NCBI GenBank assembly: GCA_050292445.1
Contig: JBNKLQ010000100.1
Span: forward strand, 1-19,521
Reading direction: 5' to 3'
Source: Leptofilum sp050292445
Lineage (GTDB): Bacteria; Chloroflexota; Anaerolineae; Promineifilales; Promineifilaceae
DNA: 19,521 nucleotides
Below the pieces are notes generated by a model that saw nothing but the letters and a program-made list of their open reading frames with translations, searched no databases and was not told where the DNA came from. Made by a program: the position numbers and the translations under genes. How positions within the stretch are numbered: the first letter of the stretch is position 1; each line of letters opens with the position of its first letter. Shown here piece after piece: positions 1-7,712 of this stretch.

Positions 1-1374
1 GGCTGCGCCATAATATGGATTAAACGCCAGCGGGGAAAGGCCACGCCAGCCGTTGACGCATTCAGAATGTCCCGGTGCCTGCGTGTAGGGATTGATCAAT
101 GTGTCGCTGGCGTTCATGCCTTCGATGAGAGTGCGATTTGACCAGGTTTGCCAGCGGGGATTGGCCCCGTCGGTCACGTCCATGAAGAACTCCAGCAGTT
201 CGCAGTCACCGACGTGGACAGCCTGGGTGATCATGTCTGGATAGGAATATTGGGGAATGGCGGCGTCAATCAGCCCTTTGTGGTTTTGGCCGTAAACGTA
301 CTGCTGGATAGCCCCGCCGGAGCCACCCACGCCCACAGTGTAAATAGGCGTGTCATACAGTTCAATGAAGCGCTCTTTAACCATCAAGGCCGTTTCGCCA
401 CCTAGTTCCAGGTTATAGTGTTCGCCAGTCTTGGTGCCGGTGGAATAAATGATGCCATACCCTTGGCTGAGTCCATATTCGTACAGCATCCGGGAGCCGC
501 TGGGGCTGCCCTGGGTGTGGCCAATGCCCACGCCGCCCTGGAAATAATAAATCAGCTTGCCGTTCCAAGCGGTGGTGGTGTGATCATCGGGGCTGGTGTC
601 GTCTGGGGCGAGCATGGCCACACTGTAGATGAAGCGGTTGATGGTGCCGCGCTCCCAGCGCACGATGTAATCGACTGTTTTGCCGTCCATGGTAGTGGTT
701 TGGGCCATGTCAGACGGCCGTTCCTGCCCCGGTTCATAGGGCAACCAACTGCCACTCGTGCTGCGATAAACGTAAACCACCAGCGTCTCGGCACTGCAAT
801 CCTTGCTGTAACCAATGATTTCATCGGTCAGATTGCCATCGGTATCGGTAGCATAGACGGGAATGCCGGTACTGTCGTTGTCTACCAGGGGTTGGCCTAA
901 CCCTTTGTCTTGCACGGTGCAGACGAAGGGATGCTGGTGCGGCCCGGAGAAAATGGGGCCGGTGATGGGGTAGTTGGTTAGGGTGAGGTTGGCCGGATAC
1001 GGCCGTTGTCGCCCAAAACCAACTGCCCGCACCCGTACATCATTGTCACCCAAATGCAGACCATCAACCACACCACTGAGGGTGTTTGTGCCGGGGACCT
1101 GGCTGAACTTATCGCGCATCTCGATTCGGTTCACGGTGACGCTGATGCGATCCAGGGGAAAGCCATCGGGTACTTCAATGTGCAGGCGGGCATCGCCGCC
1201 GGTGACTTGATCGGCGGCGCTGGAAACGGCCGTGACGGCAAATGCTCCTGGGTCGCGCACGGCCAGCACGCTGGCGGGTACAGCTAGCAGCAAGAAGAGC
1301 AGTAGCAGCCAGACAACGCTGCGCCAGCGAAACTTGCTTCTGGATCGTTTGGGGTTCGTGGGAAATGGGTTCAT
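1..1374 (-). CDS. Exported DUF6351-like alpha/beta-hydrolase protein, 3' part missing
   Basis: The minus strand reads open from an ATG at 1374 to the window edge, 458 codons with no stop, so the C-terminus lies outside. The start is fixed by GGAGG at 1380-1384 with a 5-nt spacer. Residues 1-38 form a signal peptide: a basic N-region, a Leu-rich core, and a VLA/V cleavage site. Residues 143-152 read SGPHQHPFVC, a motif I associate with DUF6351 proteins. A GGSGG sequence centred on Ser352 looks like the nucleophile elbow of an alpha/beta hydrolase. The role is therefore probably hydrolysis of an extracellular substrate, but the substrate is unknown and the Asp/His partners are not identified here. 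The family name comes from recalled motif similarity; a tannase- or depolymerase-like esterase is the main alternative. The gene is divergent from rlmA and carries three ACGGCCGT octamers. Confidence 0.75.
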   Translation of the reverse strand, partial: MNPFPTNPKRSRSKFRWRSVVWLLLLFLLLAVPASVLAVRDPGAFAVTAVSSAADQVTGGDARLHIEVPDGFPLDRISVTVNRIEMRDKFSQVPGTNTLSGVVDGLHLGDNDVRVRAVGFGRQRPYPANLTLTNYPITGPIFSGPHQHPFVCTVQDKGLGQPLVDNDSTGIPVYATDTDGNLTDEIIGYSKDCSAETLVVYVYRSTSGSWLPYEPGQERPSDMAQTTTMDGKTVDYIVRWERGTINRFIYSVAMLAPDDTSPDDHTTTAWNGKLIYYFQGGVGIGHTQGSPSGSRMLYEYGLSQGYGIIYSTGTKTGEHYNLELGGETALMVKERFIELYDTPIYTVGVGGSGGAIQQYVYGQNHKGLIDAAIPQYSYPDMITQAVHVGDCELLEFFMDVTDGANPRWQTWSNRTLIEGMNASDTLINPYTQAPGHSECVNGWRGLSPLAFNPYYGAA

Positions 1375-1618
1375 GTAGACCTCCGTGGGGAATACGGCCG
1401 TTGCCGGCTCAGGGGAAAATTGATTGATGACACAAAACAGTTGTCACCAAGTTCAAAACAGGGGGAGAACAGATCATTACATGGTTGCAAGGCGTTAGAT
1501 GAAATCAAATTGAATTGAACACACATCGAATTGAGCGTGTAAAAAGTTTAACGGCTGGCTAAAAAGGGGTCAAGATTGTTAGGATTTGCACAAATGTGGC
1601 CAGGAACGGCCGTTTCTC
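1375..1618. promoter_or_regulatory. Divergent intergenic region between the DUF6351-like gene and rlmA
   Basis: This 244-bp gap must hold the promoters of two divergent genes. It contains the GGAGG ribosome site of the minus-strand gene (1380-1384), ACGGCCGT copies at 1394-1401 and 1606-1613, and an imperfect dyad at 1424-1450 listed separately. The stretch 1500-1560 is AT-rich. I found no -35/-10 pair with good matches and proper spacing on either strand; the nearest on the plus strand, TTGAAC 1515-1520 with TGTAAA 1538-1543 at 17 nt, is weak. Confidence 0.4.
1424..1450. promoter_or_regulatory. Imperfect inverted repeat, possible operator
   Basis: TTGATGACA (1424-1432) and TGTCACCAA (1442-1450) are reverse complements at 8 of 9 positions, separated by 9 nt. 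The size and its place between two divergent genes suit a dimeric repressor site. It is a single copy in this window and no regulator gene lies beside it, so the call rests on symmetry alone. Confidence 0.3.
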
Positions 1619-2524
1619 ATGGCTGTGTTAAACTTGGCAGCGTTTCAAAACATTTCAAAATCGGAGTCTTGTGTGCTGCATCACGATCATTTCATCTTTA
1701 GTTGTCCTGTTTGCCGTGAAGAGTTGAGGGTAAACGGCCGTTCCTTCCAATGTATCAATAACCACAGCTACGACATCGCCAAGGAAGGGTATGTCAATCT
1801 GCTGCTGGCCAACCAAAAGCGCTCCCAAGAGCCGGGCGACAACAAAAAGATGATCAGCCATCGCCGCCAATTTTTTGCCTCTGGCCTGTACGAACCGCTC
1901 TCCGACGCGATTAACAAAATTGTCCAAGCTTCCTTGGCCAGCCATGAGGTGGAATATTCATTCAATTTATTAGATAGTGGTTGCGGTGAAGGCTATTTTT
2001 TATACAGGCTCAATGCGTTTTTGCGGGATGATAAACGGCCGTATTCCCTCTACGGTATCGACATTTCCAAATTTGCCATCAAGGCTGCGTCCAAGCGAGA
2101 TAAATCTGTCAAATGGGCGGTTGCCAGCAGTTTTGATTTGCCTATTTTGCCTGGGTCTGTGGATTTTGTGCTTAATATGATGGCTCCATTTAGCACGGAA
2201 GAGTTTGCGCGGGTTTTGCGGGGAAACGGCCGTGTTTTGGTCGTGACCCCTGGCCCCGAGCACCTGTTTAGCTTGCGGCAGCAACTTTATGAAAATCCGC
2301 AAAAACATGAGCTGCCAGACAAAGTACTGCCAGGTTTCGATTTTTATAGCAGCCAGCGAGTGCAGTTTAGTCGTCAATTGCAAAACGAGGAGATCGTGAA
2401 TCTCTTTGTCATGACGCCATACTCATGGAATGCATCTGTGGCGACAAGAGAAAGAATTATGGCCTTGCCCAAACTAGCCACAACCGTTGATTTTATTCTC
2501 ACGACGTATCAGAAAGTTGGCTAG
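1619..2524 (+). CDS. rlmA: 23S rRNA (guanine-N1)-methyltransferase, RlmA family
   Basis: This protein methylates N1 of a guanine in 23S rRNA (G745 or G748 in characterised homologues) using S-adenosylmethionine. It has 301 residues from the ATG at 1619; an in-frame TTG at 1586 could add 11. A zinc-binding unit comes first: Cys29, Cys32, Cys45 and His49. It is followed by the family signature KEGYVNLL and by QKRSQEPGD, which matches the KRSRDPGD segment of E. coli RlmA. Residues 117-126, LLDSGCGEGY, are SAM motif I of a class I methyltransferase. The E. coli enzyme has 269 residues, so the extra length is mainly N-terminal. No strong ribosome site supports either start. yvcK follows after 49 nt on the same strand. 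Family assignment is firm; whether the target is G745 or G748 cannot be read from the sequence. Confidence 0.88.
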   Translation: MAVLNLAAFQNISKSESCVLHHDHFIFSCPVCREELRVNGRSFQCINNHSYDIAKEGYVNLLLANQKRSQEPGDNKKMISHRRQFFASGLYEPLSDAINKIVQASLASHEVEYSFNLLDSGCGEGYFLYRLNAFLRDDKRPYSLYGIDISKFAIKAASKRDKSVKWAVASSFDLPILPGSVDFVLNMMAPFSTEEFARVLRGNGRVLVVTPGPEHLFSLRQQLYENPQKHELPDKVLPGFDFYSSQRVQFSRQLQNEEIVNLFVMTPYSWNASVATRERIMALPKLATTVDFILTTYQKVG

Positions 2525-2573
2525 ATGGACGCCTTCTTTTGACCCGCCTCTAACGACTTGCTAGAATCGCCTG

Positions 2574-3881
2574 GTGCGTAAAACATCACCGTTTAAGCGA
2601 TTTATCTTTTTTTCTAGCAGCCGCTGGTTTTCTCCAGGTATTGGGCTGAAGCGTTGGCTGTTGCTGCTGGGATTAGGAACGGCCGTTGCCAGCCTCGGTC
2701 TTGTGAACTTACTCTTTGTTCTAGAATGGCAAAGCTGGCTGCCGCGCTCTGTTTACAACCTTTTGACACTGCAATTTTTACCTGCACCGTGGCAGATTGT
2801 GCTGCCTCTGCTGCTGGGAGGCATCTTTGTTGTGTGGGGCGTGCTCCGCCTGGGTCGGGCATTAACGGCCCCGTTCCAGGGGCCAGAAGACAGCGTGGCC
2901 GAGCGTATTTACGAACACAGCCGCCAGCGGCGTGGACCAAACATTGTGGCCATTGGCGGGGGCACGGGGATGCCTGGCTTGCTGCGTGGCCTGACGACGT
3001 ACACGCGCAACATTACGGCCATCGTGACGGTGGCGGATGATGGGGGCAGCAGCGGCCGTTTACGGCGCGAGTTTGGTTTGCTGCCGCCAGGGGATTTTCG
3101 CAATAACATTGCGGCTCTATCAAGAGATGAAGCATTGATGACGCAGGTGTTGCAATATCGTTTTGGTGCGGCAGTGGGGGAAAACGGTCATTCTCCCTTG
3201 CAAGGCCATGCGTTTGGAAATTTACTGCTGGCGGCGCTCACAGGCATCACCGGCAGCTTTGACGAGGCGCTGCTGGCGGCCGAACGGGTACTGGCGCTGC
3301 GCGGTCGGGTGCTACCCTCCACTCTAGCGGATGTGGTGCTAGAAGCGGATATTTTGCTCCCAGATGGCACATTACAGCGGGTGGTGGGGGAGAGCAAGAT
3401 TCCGGAGGTGAACGGCCGTATCCAACAAGTCTATCTGCAACCCAGCAATGTGCGTGCTTATCCTGCTGCCCTACAAGCTATCTTCCAAGCCGATTTGATC
3501 GTGATGGGGCCGGGCAGTTTATACACGAGTATTTTGCCAAATTTGCTGGTTCCGGACCTGTCAGAAGCATTGCGACATACCCGCGCCAAAAAGATTTATA
3601 TATGTAATCTTGCCACACAGCCCGGAGAGACGGATAATTACTCCGTTGCGGATCATGTGGCAACACTTTTTCAACATATTCCCACTGGCTGCCTGGATAT
3701 GGTTATTGCTAACGACAATCTATCCATTCCCCCGGATCGGGGTGGCGGCAATACAATTTACGTTCAGCTTACCCCACCAAAAGAGCTGCCAATGGTTACG
3801 GCCGATTTGGTCGATGAGGCCCGACCATGGCGGCACGACGGCGCAAAACTGGCACAAGTGGTCATGCGTCTGCTATCGTGA
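2574..3881 (+). CDS. yvcK: Membrane-anchored YvcK/CofD-family protein (gluconeogenesis factor family)
   Basis: YvcK proteins bind UDP-sugars and are needed in some bacteria for growth on gluconeogenic carbon sources and for cell-wall synthesis; the fold is related to CofD (2-phospho-L-lactate transferase). Residues 121-435 carry the family motifs in order: GGGTG at 128-132, then VADDGGSSGRLR, PPGDFRNN, GPGSLYTSILPN and CNLATQPGET. Unlike the roughly 317-residue B. subtilis protein, this one has an N-terminal extension of about 120 residues with two likely membrane helices (about 28-50 and 73-93), which would hold the domain at the inner face of the membrane. The GTG at 2574 is the only reasonable start that keeps the first helix, and no clear ribosome site precedes it. 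WhiA, the usual partner gene in Firmicutes and Actinobacteria, is not next to it here. Confidence 0.88.
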   Translation: MRKTSPFKRFIFFSSSRWFSPGIGLKRWLLLLGLGTAVASLGLVNLLFVLEWQSWLPRSVYNLLTLQFLPAPWQIVLPLLLGGIFVVWGVLRLGRALTAPFQGPEDSVAERIYEHSRQRRGPNIVAIGGGTGMPGLLRGLTTYTRNITAIVTVADDGGSSGRLRREFGLLPPGDFRNNIAALSRDEALMTQVLQYRFGAAVGENGHSPLQGHAFGNLLLAALTGITGSFDEALLAAERVLALRGRVLPSTLADVVLEADILLPDGTLQRVVGESKIPEVNGRIQQVYLQPSNVRAYPAALQAIFQADLIVMGPGSLYTSILPNLLVPDLSEALRHTRAKKIYICNLATQPGETDNYSVADHVATLFQHIPTGCLDMVIANDNLSIPPDRGGGNTIYVQLTPPKELPMVTADLVDEARPWRHDGAKLAQVVMRLLS

Positions 3882-4082
3882 TACCTGACGCCCTGAGGCA
3901 TGACATTTGACCATGCCCGGCGTTTGGTGTACACGGTATAGTAAACGGCGGTAAAATTAACACAAAGCAGATCGTTGTTTACTAACTATAAAAGGCATCG
4001 GATTCACCTCTTGCCAGAGGGGCTGGTGCTTTCTTAACAATATTTCATTTTCGTTTGAAGAATTTCACTAAAGGAGAAATCC
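3882..4082 (+). promoter_or_regulatory. Leader region of gap
   Basis: This 201-bp gap ends in a strong ribosome site, AAGGAG at 4071-4076, 6 nt before the gap ATG. A small hairpin is possible at 4007-4020 (CCTC, 6-nt loop, GAGG). TATAGT (3937-3942) and TAAAAT (3952-3957) look like -10 boxes, but neither has a -35 box at 16-18 nt, so I do not place the promoter. Confidence 0.4.
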
Positions 4083-5099
4083 ATGACGATTAAAATTGGT
4101 ATTAACGGGTTTGGCCGGATTGGCCGACAGGTATACAAAGCAATCTACGAAAATTATCAGGGCGTTTTAGACGTTGAGGGCATCAATGATTTGTGGCCCG
4201 CAGAGACCAATGCCCACATGCTGAAATATGATTCGACCTACGGCCGTTTCCCCGGCAAGGTTGAAGCAAAAGACGGCAGCATTTACGTAGACGGCGAAAA
4301 GCTCAATACATTTGCTGAGCGCGACCCTGCCAAGCTGCCCTGGGGCGAACTGGGCGTAGACATTGTGCTGGAATGCACCGGTATCTTCCGCGACCGCGAC
4401 AGCGCTGCCAAACATCTGGAAGCTGGAGCCAAAAAGGTAATCATCTCTGCTCCTGGCAAGGGAATGGACGCCACGTTTGTGTTAGGCGTTAATGAAGAAA
4501 CGTATGATCCCGCCAACCATCACATTATCTCTAACGCCAGCTGCACCACCAACTGTTTGGCCCCTGCCGCCAAAGTGCTGCAAGAGAATTTCGGTATTGA
4601 GCATGCGCTGATGACCACCATTCACGCCGTGACCAATGGCCAGGCGATTTTGGATGTGGCCAGCAAAGATTTGCGCCGTGCCCGTACCGCATTTGCCAAC
4701 ATCATCCCCACCACCACTGGTGCAGCCAAGGCGGTTGGCTTGGTGCTGCCAGAGTTGGCTGGCAAGATTAACGGCATGGCGATGCGTGTGCCGGTAGTAA
4801 CGGGTTCGGTGACGGATGTGACGGCCGTTCTCTCCCGCGACGTAACGGTTGAAGAAGTGAACGCTGCCTTCAAAGCCGCTTCCGAAAGCGATGGCTGGTT
4901 GGGCAAAGTGTTGGACTACACCGAAGAACCCATCGTTTCCAGCGACATTGTTGGCCATCCTGCCTCCTCCACGATTGATGGACTCTCCACCGATATGATG
5001 GGTGGTAATATGGTGAAAGTGGTTACCTGGTACGACAACGAATGGGGCTACTCCATGCGTCTGGCAGACCTGACCGCTTTTGTTGCTGAAAAACTGTAA
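4083..5099 (+). CDS. gap: Glyceraldehyde-3-phosphate dehydrogenase, phosphorylating, type I
   Basis: This cytoplasmic enzyme converts glyceraldehyde 3-phosphate, NAD(P)+ and phosphate to 1,3-bisphosphoglycerate in glycolysis, and the reverse in gluconeogenesis. It has 338 residues, the normal length. The N-terminal Rossmann motif is GINGFGRIGR (6-15). The catalytic site is SNASCTTNC with nucleophile Cys154, and His181 in TTIHAVTNGQ is the base. The C-terminus has the usual WYDNEWGYSMR. Asp36 in INDL is at the position that normally favours NAD+. The segment after His181 reads AVTNGQ where most homologues have AYTNDQ, a mild lineage variant. The start has a near-ideal ribosome site (AAGGAG, 6 nt). 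Upstream lies a 201-bp leader, and downstream a heptamer hairpin that may end or attenuate the transcript. Confidence 0.97.
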   Translation: MTIKIGINGFGRIGRQVYKAIYENYQGVLDVEGINDLWPAETNAHMLKYDSTYGRFPGKVEAKDGSIYVDGEKLNTFAERDPAKLPWGELGVDIVLECTGIFRDRDSAAKHLEAGAKKVIISAPGKGMDATFVLGVNEETYDPANHHIISNASCTTNCLAPAAKVLQENFGIEHALMTTIHAVTNGQAILDVASKDLRRARTAFANIIPTTTGAAKAVGLVLPELAGKINGMAMRVPVVTGSVTDVTAVLSRDVTVEEVNAAFKAASESDGWLGKVLDYTEEPIVSSDIVGHPASSTIDGLSTDMMGGNMVKVVTWYDNEWGYSMRLADLTAFVAEKL

Positions 5100-5110
5100 T
5101 AGTCAATAGG

Positions 5111-5159
5111 GAGATTGGAGACTGGAGATTTCAGTCTCCAATCTCTAATCTCCAATCTC
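5111..5159. repeat. Heptamer tandem repeat that reverses strand midway, forming a 14-bp hairpin
   Basis: The 49 bp divide exactly into seven 7-mers: GAGATTG, GAGACTG, GAGATTT, then CAGTCTC, CAATCTC, TAATCTC, CAATCTC. The last four are reverse complements of the same GAGAYTN unit. The arms 5111-5124 and 5132-5145 pair perfectly over 14 bp with a 7-nt loop. The element fills most of the 65-nt gap between gap and the MazG-like gene. It resembles the short tandemly repeated heptanucleotides (STRR) of cyanobacteria in unit length. There is no T-run after the stem, so a classic intrinsic terminator is not shown. Confidence 0.85.
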
Positions 5160-5164
5160 GCTTC

Positions 5165-5470
5165 ATGGAACTGAAAGAGCTTGAAGCCCGAATGCATGAC
5201 TTTGTCAGCAGCAAGGGCTGGTACGAATCCGATTCTCCCAAACCCCAAACCCCGCGCAATTTAGCAGCCTCGCTGGCCATTGAAGCTGCGGAGGTGCTGG
5301 AACATTTCCAGTGGCGCAGTGATGTGGCCCAGCCGGATGAATTGGCTGGTGAGCTAGCTGACGTTGCGCTTTACTTGTTGCAACTGGCCAGCATAACTGG
5401 CATCGATCTAGAAGATGCAATTTTGCAAAAATTAGCTGTGAATCAACATCGTGAATGGCCTGACCCATGA
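5165..5470 (+). CDS. MazG-like nucleotide pyrophosphohydrolase (RS21-C6/dCTPase type)
   Basis: Members of this all-alpha NTP pyrophosphatase superfamily cleave nucleoside triphosphates to monophosphate plus pyrophosphate, often as house-cleaning enzymes for modified nucleotides. The protein has 101 residues, the usual size for the single-domain RS21-C6-like group rather than two-domain MazG. The metal-binding pattern ExxE...ExxD is complete: Glu40, Glu43, Glu63 and Asp66. The segment VLEHFQW after Glu43 is typical of this group. The ATG at 5165 has no good ribosome site, since the heptamer repeat ends 5 nt before it. Its stop overlaps the next start as ATGA, so the phosphoesterase downstream is probably translationally coupled. 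The substrate cannot be told from the sequence. Confidence 0.85.
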   Translation: MELKELEARMHDFVSSKGWYESDSPKPQTPRNLAASLAIEAAEVLEHFQWRSDVAQPDELAGELADVALYLLQLASITGIDLEDAILQKLAVNQHREWPDP

Positions 5471-6135
5471 AAATATTGGCGGTCAGCGACCGGGTAATGG
5501 AACAGCTGTATTGCAGTGATGTGCGCCAGAAGTACCCGGACATCGATCTGATCATTGGTTGTGGTGATTTGCCCTTTTATTATCTAGACTTTTTAGTCTC
5601 GGCGTTGGACCGGCGGCTGGTATATGTACGGGGCAATCATGACAAGGGGCCACAGTACACGGTTGAAGGACGCATTTTAGAACAGGTGCCAGGAGGCGAC
5701 GATATTCATGGCCGGATAGTCAACCGCGAGGGTTTGCTGCTGGCTGGCTTAGAAGGGTCGATGCGTTACCGGCCGAATGCGCCTTACATGTACAGCGAGT
5801 CGGAGATGCGTTACCAGGTGGCCCAACTGCTGCCGCTGCTGCTACGGAACAAATTGCGTTACGGCCGTTTCCTGGACATCCTCGTCACCCATTCCCCACC
5901 TTATGGTATTCACGACAAGCCCGACATTCCCCATACTGGCTTCAAAATCATGCGCAATTTACTGCAATGGGTGAAGCCGCGCTACATGCTGCATGGGCAT
6001 ATCCACATCTACCGCCGCGACACGCCAACCGTCACCAAATTTGAAGAAACGACCATTATCAACGTCTACCCCTACCGCCTGATCGATTACAACAATCCAC
6101 CAGCAGTACAAACCATATCATCAGGTTTGATTTAA
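5467..6135 (+). CDS. Calcineurin-like metallophosphoesterase
   Basis: This 222-residue binuclear-metal phosphoesterase is probably cytoplasmic (no signal peptide). Visible motifs are SD at 7-8, GCGD at 31-34, GNHD at 56-59, THSPP in the middle, and HGHIH near the C-terminus. The first family motif is normally DxH, but here it is Asp8-Arg9-Val10, so the first histidine ligand is absent while the other metal ligands are present. I recall related bacterial proteins with the same gap, so this is likely a subfamily feature and not decay. The ATG lies inside the stop region of the MazG-like gene (4-nt overlap), suggesting linked roles: a pyrophosphatase that yields nucleoside monophosphates beside a phosphoesterase. 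That link is inference; the substrate is unknown. Confidence 0.85.
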   Translation: MKILAVSDRVMEQLYCSDVRQKYPDIDLIIGCGDLPFYYLDFLVSALDRRLVYVRGNHDKGPQYTVEGRILEQVPGGDDIHGRIVNREGLLLAGLEGSMRYRPNAPYMYSESEMRYQVAQLLPLLLRNKLRYGRFLDILVTHSPPYGIHDKPDIPHTGFKIMRNLLQWVKPRYMLHGHIHIYRRDTPTVTKFEETTIINVYPYRLIDYNNPPAVQTISSGLI

Positions 6136-6145
6136 AAATTAGGAT

Positions 6146-6174
6146 TTGGAAGTTGGATGAAAATAGTGAATAAT
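6146..6174 (+). promoter_or_regulatory. Possible sigma-70-type promoter for the peptidase operon
   Basis: TTGGAA (6146-6151) and AATAAT (6169-6174) are separated by 17 nt and match the bacterial consensus at 4/6 and 5/6. They lie in the 125-bp AT-rich gap before a three-gene operon that needs its own promoter. No experimental support; the call is weak. Confidence 0.35.
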
Positions 6175-6260
6175 TAAGCTTGTTGATATAAGCGTTACAT
6201 AGTGATCGTTGCCAGTTGAAGGAAGCCACAATCACATTAGAGAAACAAAACTATGTGCTG

Positions 6261-7712
6261 ATGAAAATTTATCGGAGCCTTTTTCTTTTTGTAGTCACTG
6301 TCTTTATTTTGGGAGCCACCCAAACCGCAATTGCCCAAAATCCACCAGAAATTTCTCGAAATGAAGTTCGTGTTGAATATCCATTTTTAATTCGTTTTGA
6401 GATGTTTGCCACGCATCAGCGGCAGATTGAATCTGTGACGCTGGTGTATGGGTTAAACGGCCGTAGCTGTCAGCAAGGCAGTGCCCGGCAAGAAGTTGAC
6501 GTTTTTGCCAGCAGTTCCGTGTTTGCCATTTGGGAATGGGATTTGTCGCAAAGCGGGGCGCTGCCACCGGGCGTTACCGTGTGGTGGCAGTGGGAAATGG
6601 TGGATTCATTAGGCAATCAATTTACCTCTGAACGACAAGAAAAGCTGATCGAAGATGAGAATCATGATTGGCAATCGGCGCGGTCGGGCGATGTAACCGT
6701 CCATTGGTATGTGGGAAACAGCAGCTTTGGCCAGTCGCTTTTGCGGGAGGCTACCAGCAGCCTTGCCCGATTGGACAATGAGTTGGGCTTGCCCACCGTG
6801 GAGCCGGTGGCTTTGTGGTTTTATCCCGCTGCTTCTGATGTGCGCCAGGTGATTTTTGACGTGCCAGAGTGGACAGGTGGCGTCGCTTTTCCCGAATATA
6901 ACGTAACGGTTTTGGGGGTAGCCCCAGGGGAGCTGGATTGGGCTGCCCGGATTGTGCCCCATGAACTCACGCATCTGGTTGAAGGCATGTTGACCTTTAA
7001 TTGTCGGGGCATTCGTTTGCCCACCTGGTTGAGTGAGGGGCTGGCGCGCTATGCCGAAGGGGAAGCGGATGAGGCGGAGGTGGCTCAGGTTGAACTCGCT
7101 TTGCAAAACGGCCGTCTCCCCACCCTCCTTTCTCTTGCCAATGGATTTTCAGCGTTTACTGACAGCGCCTCATCAGCCTACACGCAAAGCGGCCAGGTAG
7201 TGCAATACCTCATCGACACGCATGGTGCGGCGCAGATGAATACGCTGCTGCAAACCATTCAATCTGGCCAGACGATTGATATGGCCCTGACGACCGTGTA
7301 TGGGTTAGACACCAACAGCCTGGATGCCGCCTGGCGCACGGCCATAGGCTACGAACCGACACCTACGTCTGAAGCAGATGCCATAGCCCTGCAAGCCACA
7401 CCAACGCAGGTGGCCACAATTTCCCTGGGCGGCGTGCCGCTGCTAGACACACCAACGGCCGTTCCTACCGAAACGCCGCTGCCCACCGAAACGCGGCCCC
7501 CTTCGGCTACGCCCACAACCTTGCCCACGGATACGGCCGTTCCCAACGAAGTTGCCCAAGCAAGCACACCCTCTGCCCCAGAGAGCAAACCGGACAGTAA
7601 CGTGGTGCCAGAGGCGACAATGCCAGTTTGGGTTTGGTGGGCTGGCGGCGGGGTTGTATTACTGGCAGGTCTCGTTCTGTTTTTCCGCGTACGCCAAAGG
7701 GGAGGTACCTGA
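6261..7712 (+). CDS. Exported HExxH zinc metallopeptidase, Peptidase_MA-like, C-terminally anchored
   Basis: The protein is 483 residues from the ATG at 6261, chosen because it gives a clean signal peptide (MKIYRSLFLFVV... ending TAIA/Q at 25-26). TTG 6216 or GTG 6255 would lengthen the N-terminus, and no candidate has a strong ribosome site. The catalytic motif is HELTH at 234-238, with a likely third zinc ligand Glu259 in LSEGLARY, the gluzincin arrangement. Residues 362-453 are a Thr/Pro-rich linker (PTETPLPTETRPPSATPTT). A hydrophobic segment at about 456-476 followed by RVRQR anchors the C-terminus in the membrane, leaving the catalytic part outside. The first 180 residues look beta-rich and are not recognised. 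Its stop overlaps the next start (TGATG), so it is coupled to the solute-binding lipoprotein. A role in surface proteolysis is likely; the target is unknown. Confidence 0.8.
   Translation: MKIYRSLFLFVVTVFILGATQTAIAQNPPEISRNEVRVEYPFLIRFEMFATHQRQIESVTLVYGLNGRSCQQGSARQEVDVFASSSVFAIWEWDLSQSGALPPGVTVWWQWEMVDSLGNQFTSERQEKLIEDENHDWQSARSGDVTVHWYVGNSSFGQSLLREATSSLARLDNELGLPTVEPVALWFYPAASDVRQVIFDVPEWTGGVAFPEYNVTVLGVAPGELDWAARIVPHELTHLVEGMLTFNCRGIRLPTWLSEGLARYAEGEADEAEVAQVELALQNGRLPTLLSLANGFSAFTDSASSAYTQSGQVVQYLIDTHGAAQMNTLLQTIQSGQTIDMALTTVYGLDTNSLDAAWRTAIGYEPTPTSEADAIALQATPTQVATISLGGVPLLDTPTAVPTETPLPTETRPPSATPTTLPTDTAVPNEVAQASTPSAPESKPDSNVVPEATMPVWVWWAGGGVVLLAGLVLFFRVRQRGGT
7701..7706 (+). promoter_or_regulatory. 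Ribosome binding site deciding the start of the lipoprotein gene
   Basis: GGAGGT, 5 nt before the ATG at 7712, lies inside the end of the peptidase gene. It selects this ATG over an in-frame TTG at 7628, whose extension would destroy the lipoprotein signal peptide. Confidence 0.8.

Noticed and set aside
148..1427. Several plus-strand open frames across 148-1427
   Set aside because: They are antisense shadows of the continuous 458-codon minus-strand gene, which has a signal peptide and ribosome site. Their translations are His/Gly/Ala-rich with no recognisable motif.
3937..3957. TATAGT and TAAAAT as the -10 box of the gap promoter
   Set aside because: No acceptable -35 hexamer lies 16-18 nt upstream of either; TTGACC 3907-3912 is 24 nt from TATAGT.
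7628..7711. Longer N-terminus for the binding lipoprotein from TTG 7628
   Set aside because: It would overlap the peptidase gene by 85 nt and bury the lipobox signal peptide; GGAGGT before ATG 7712 decides the start.
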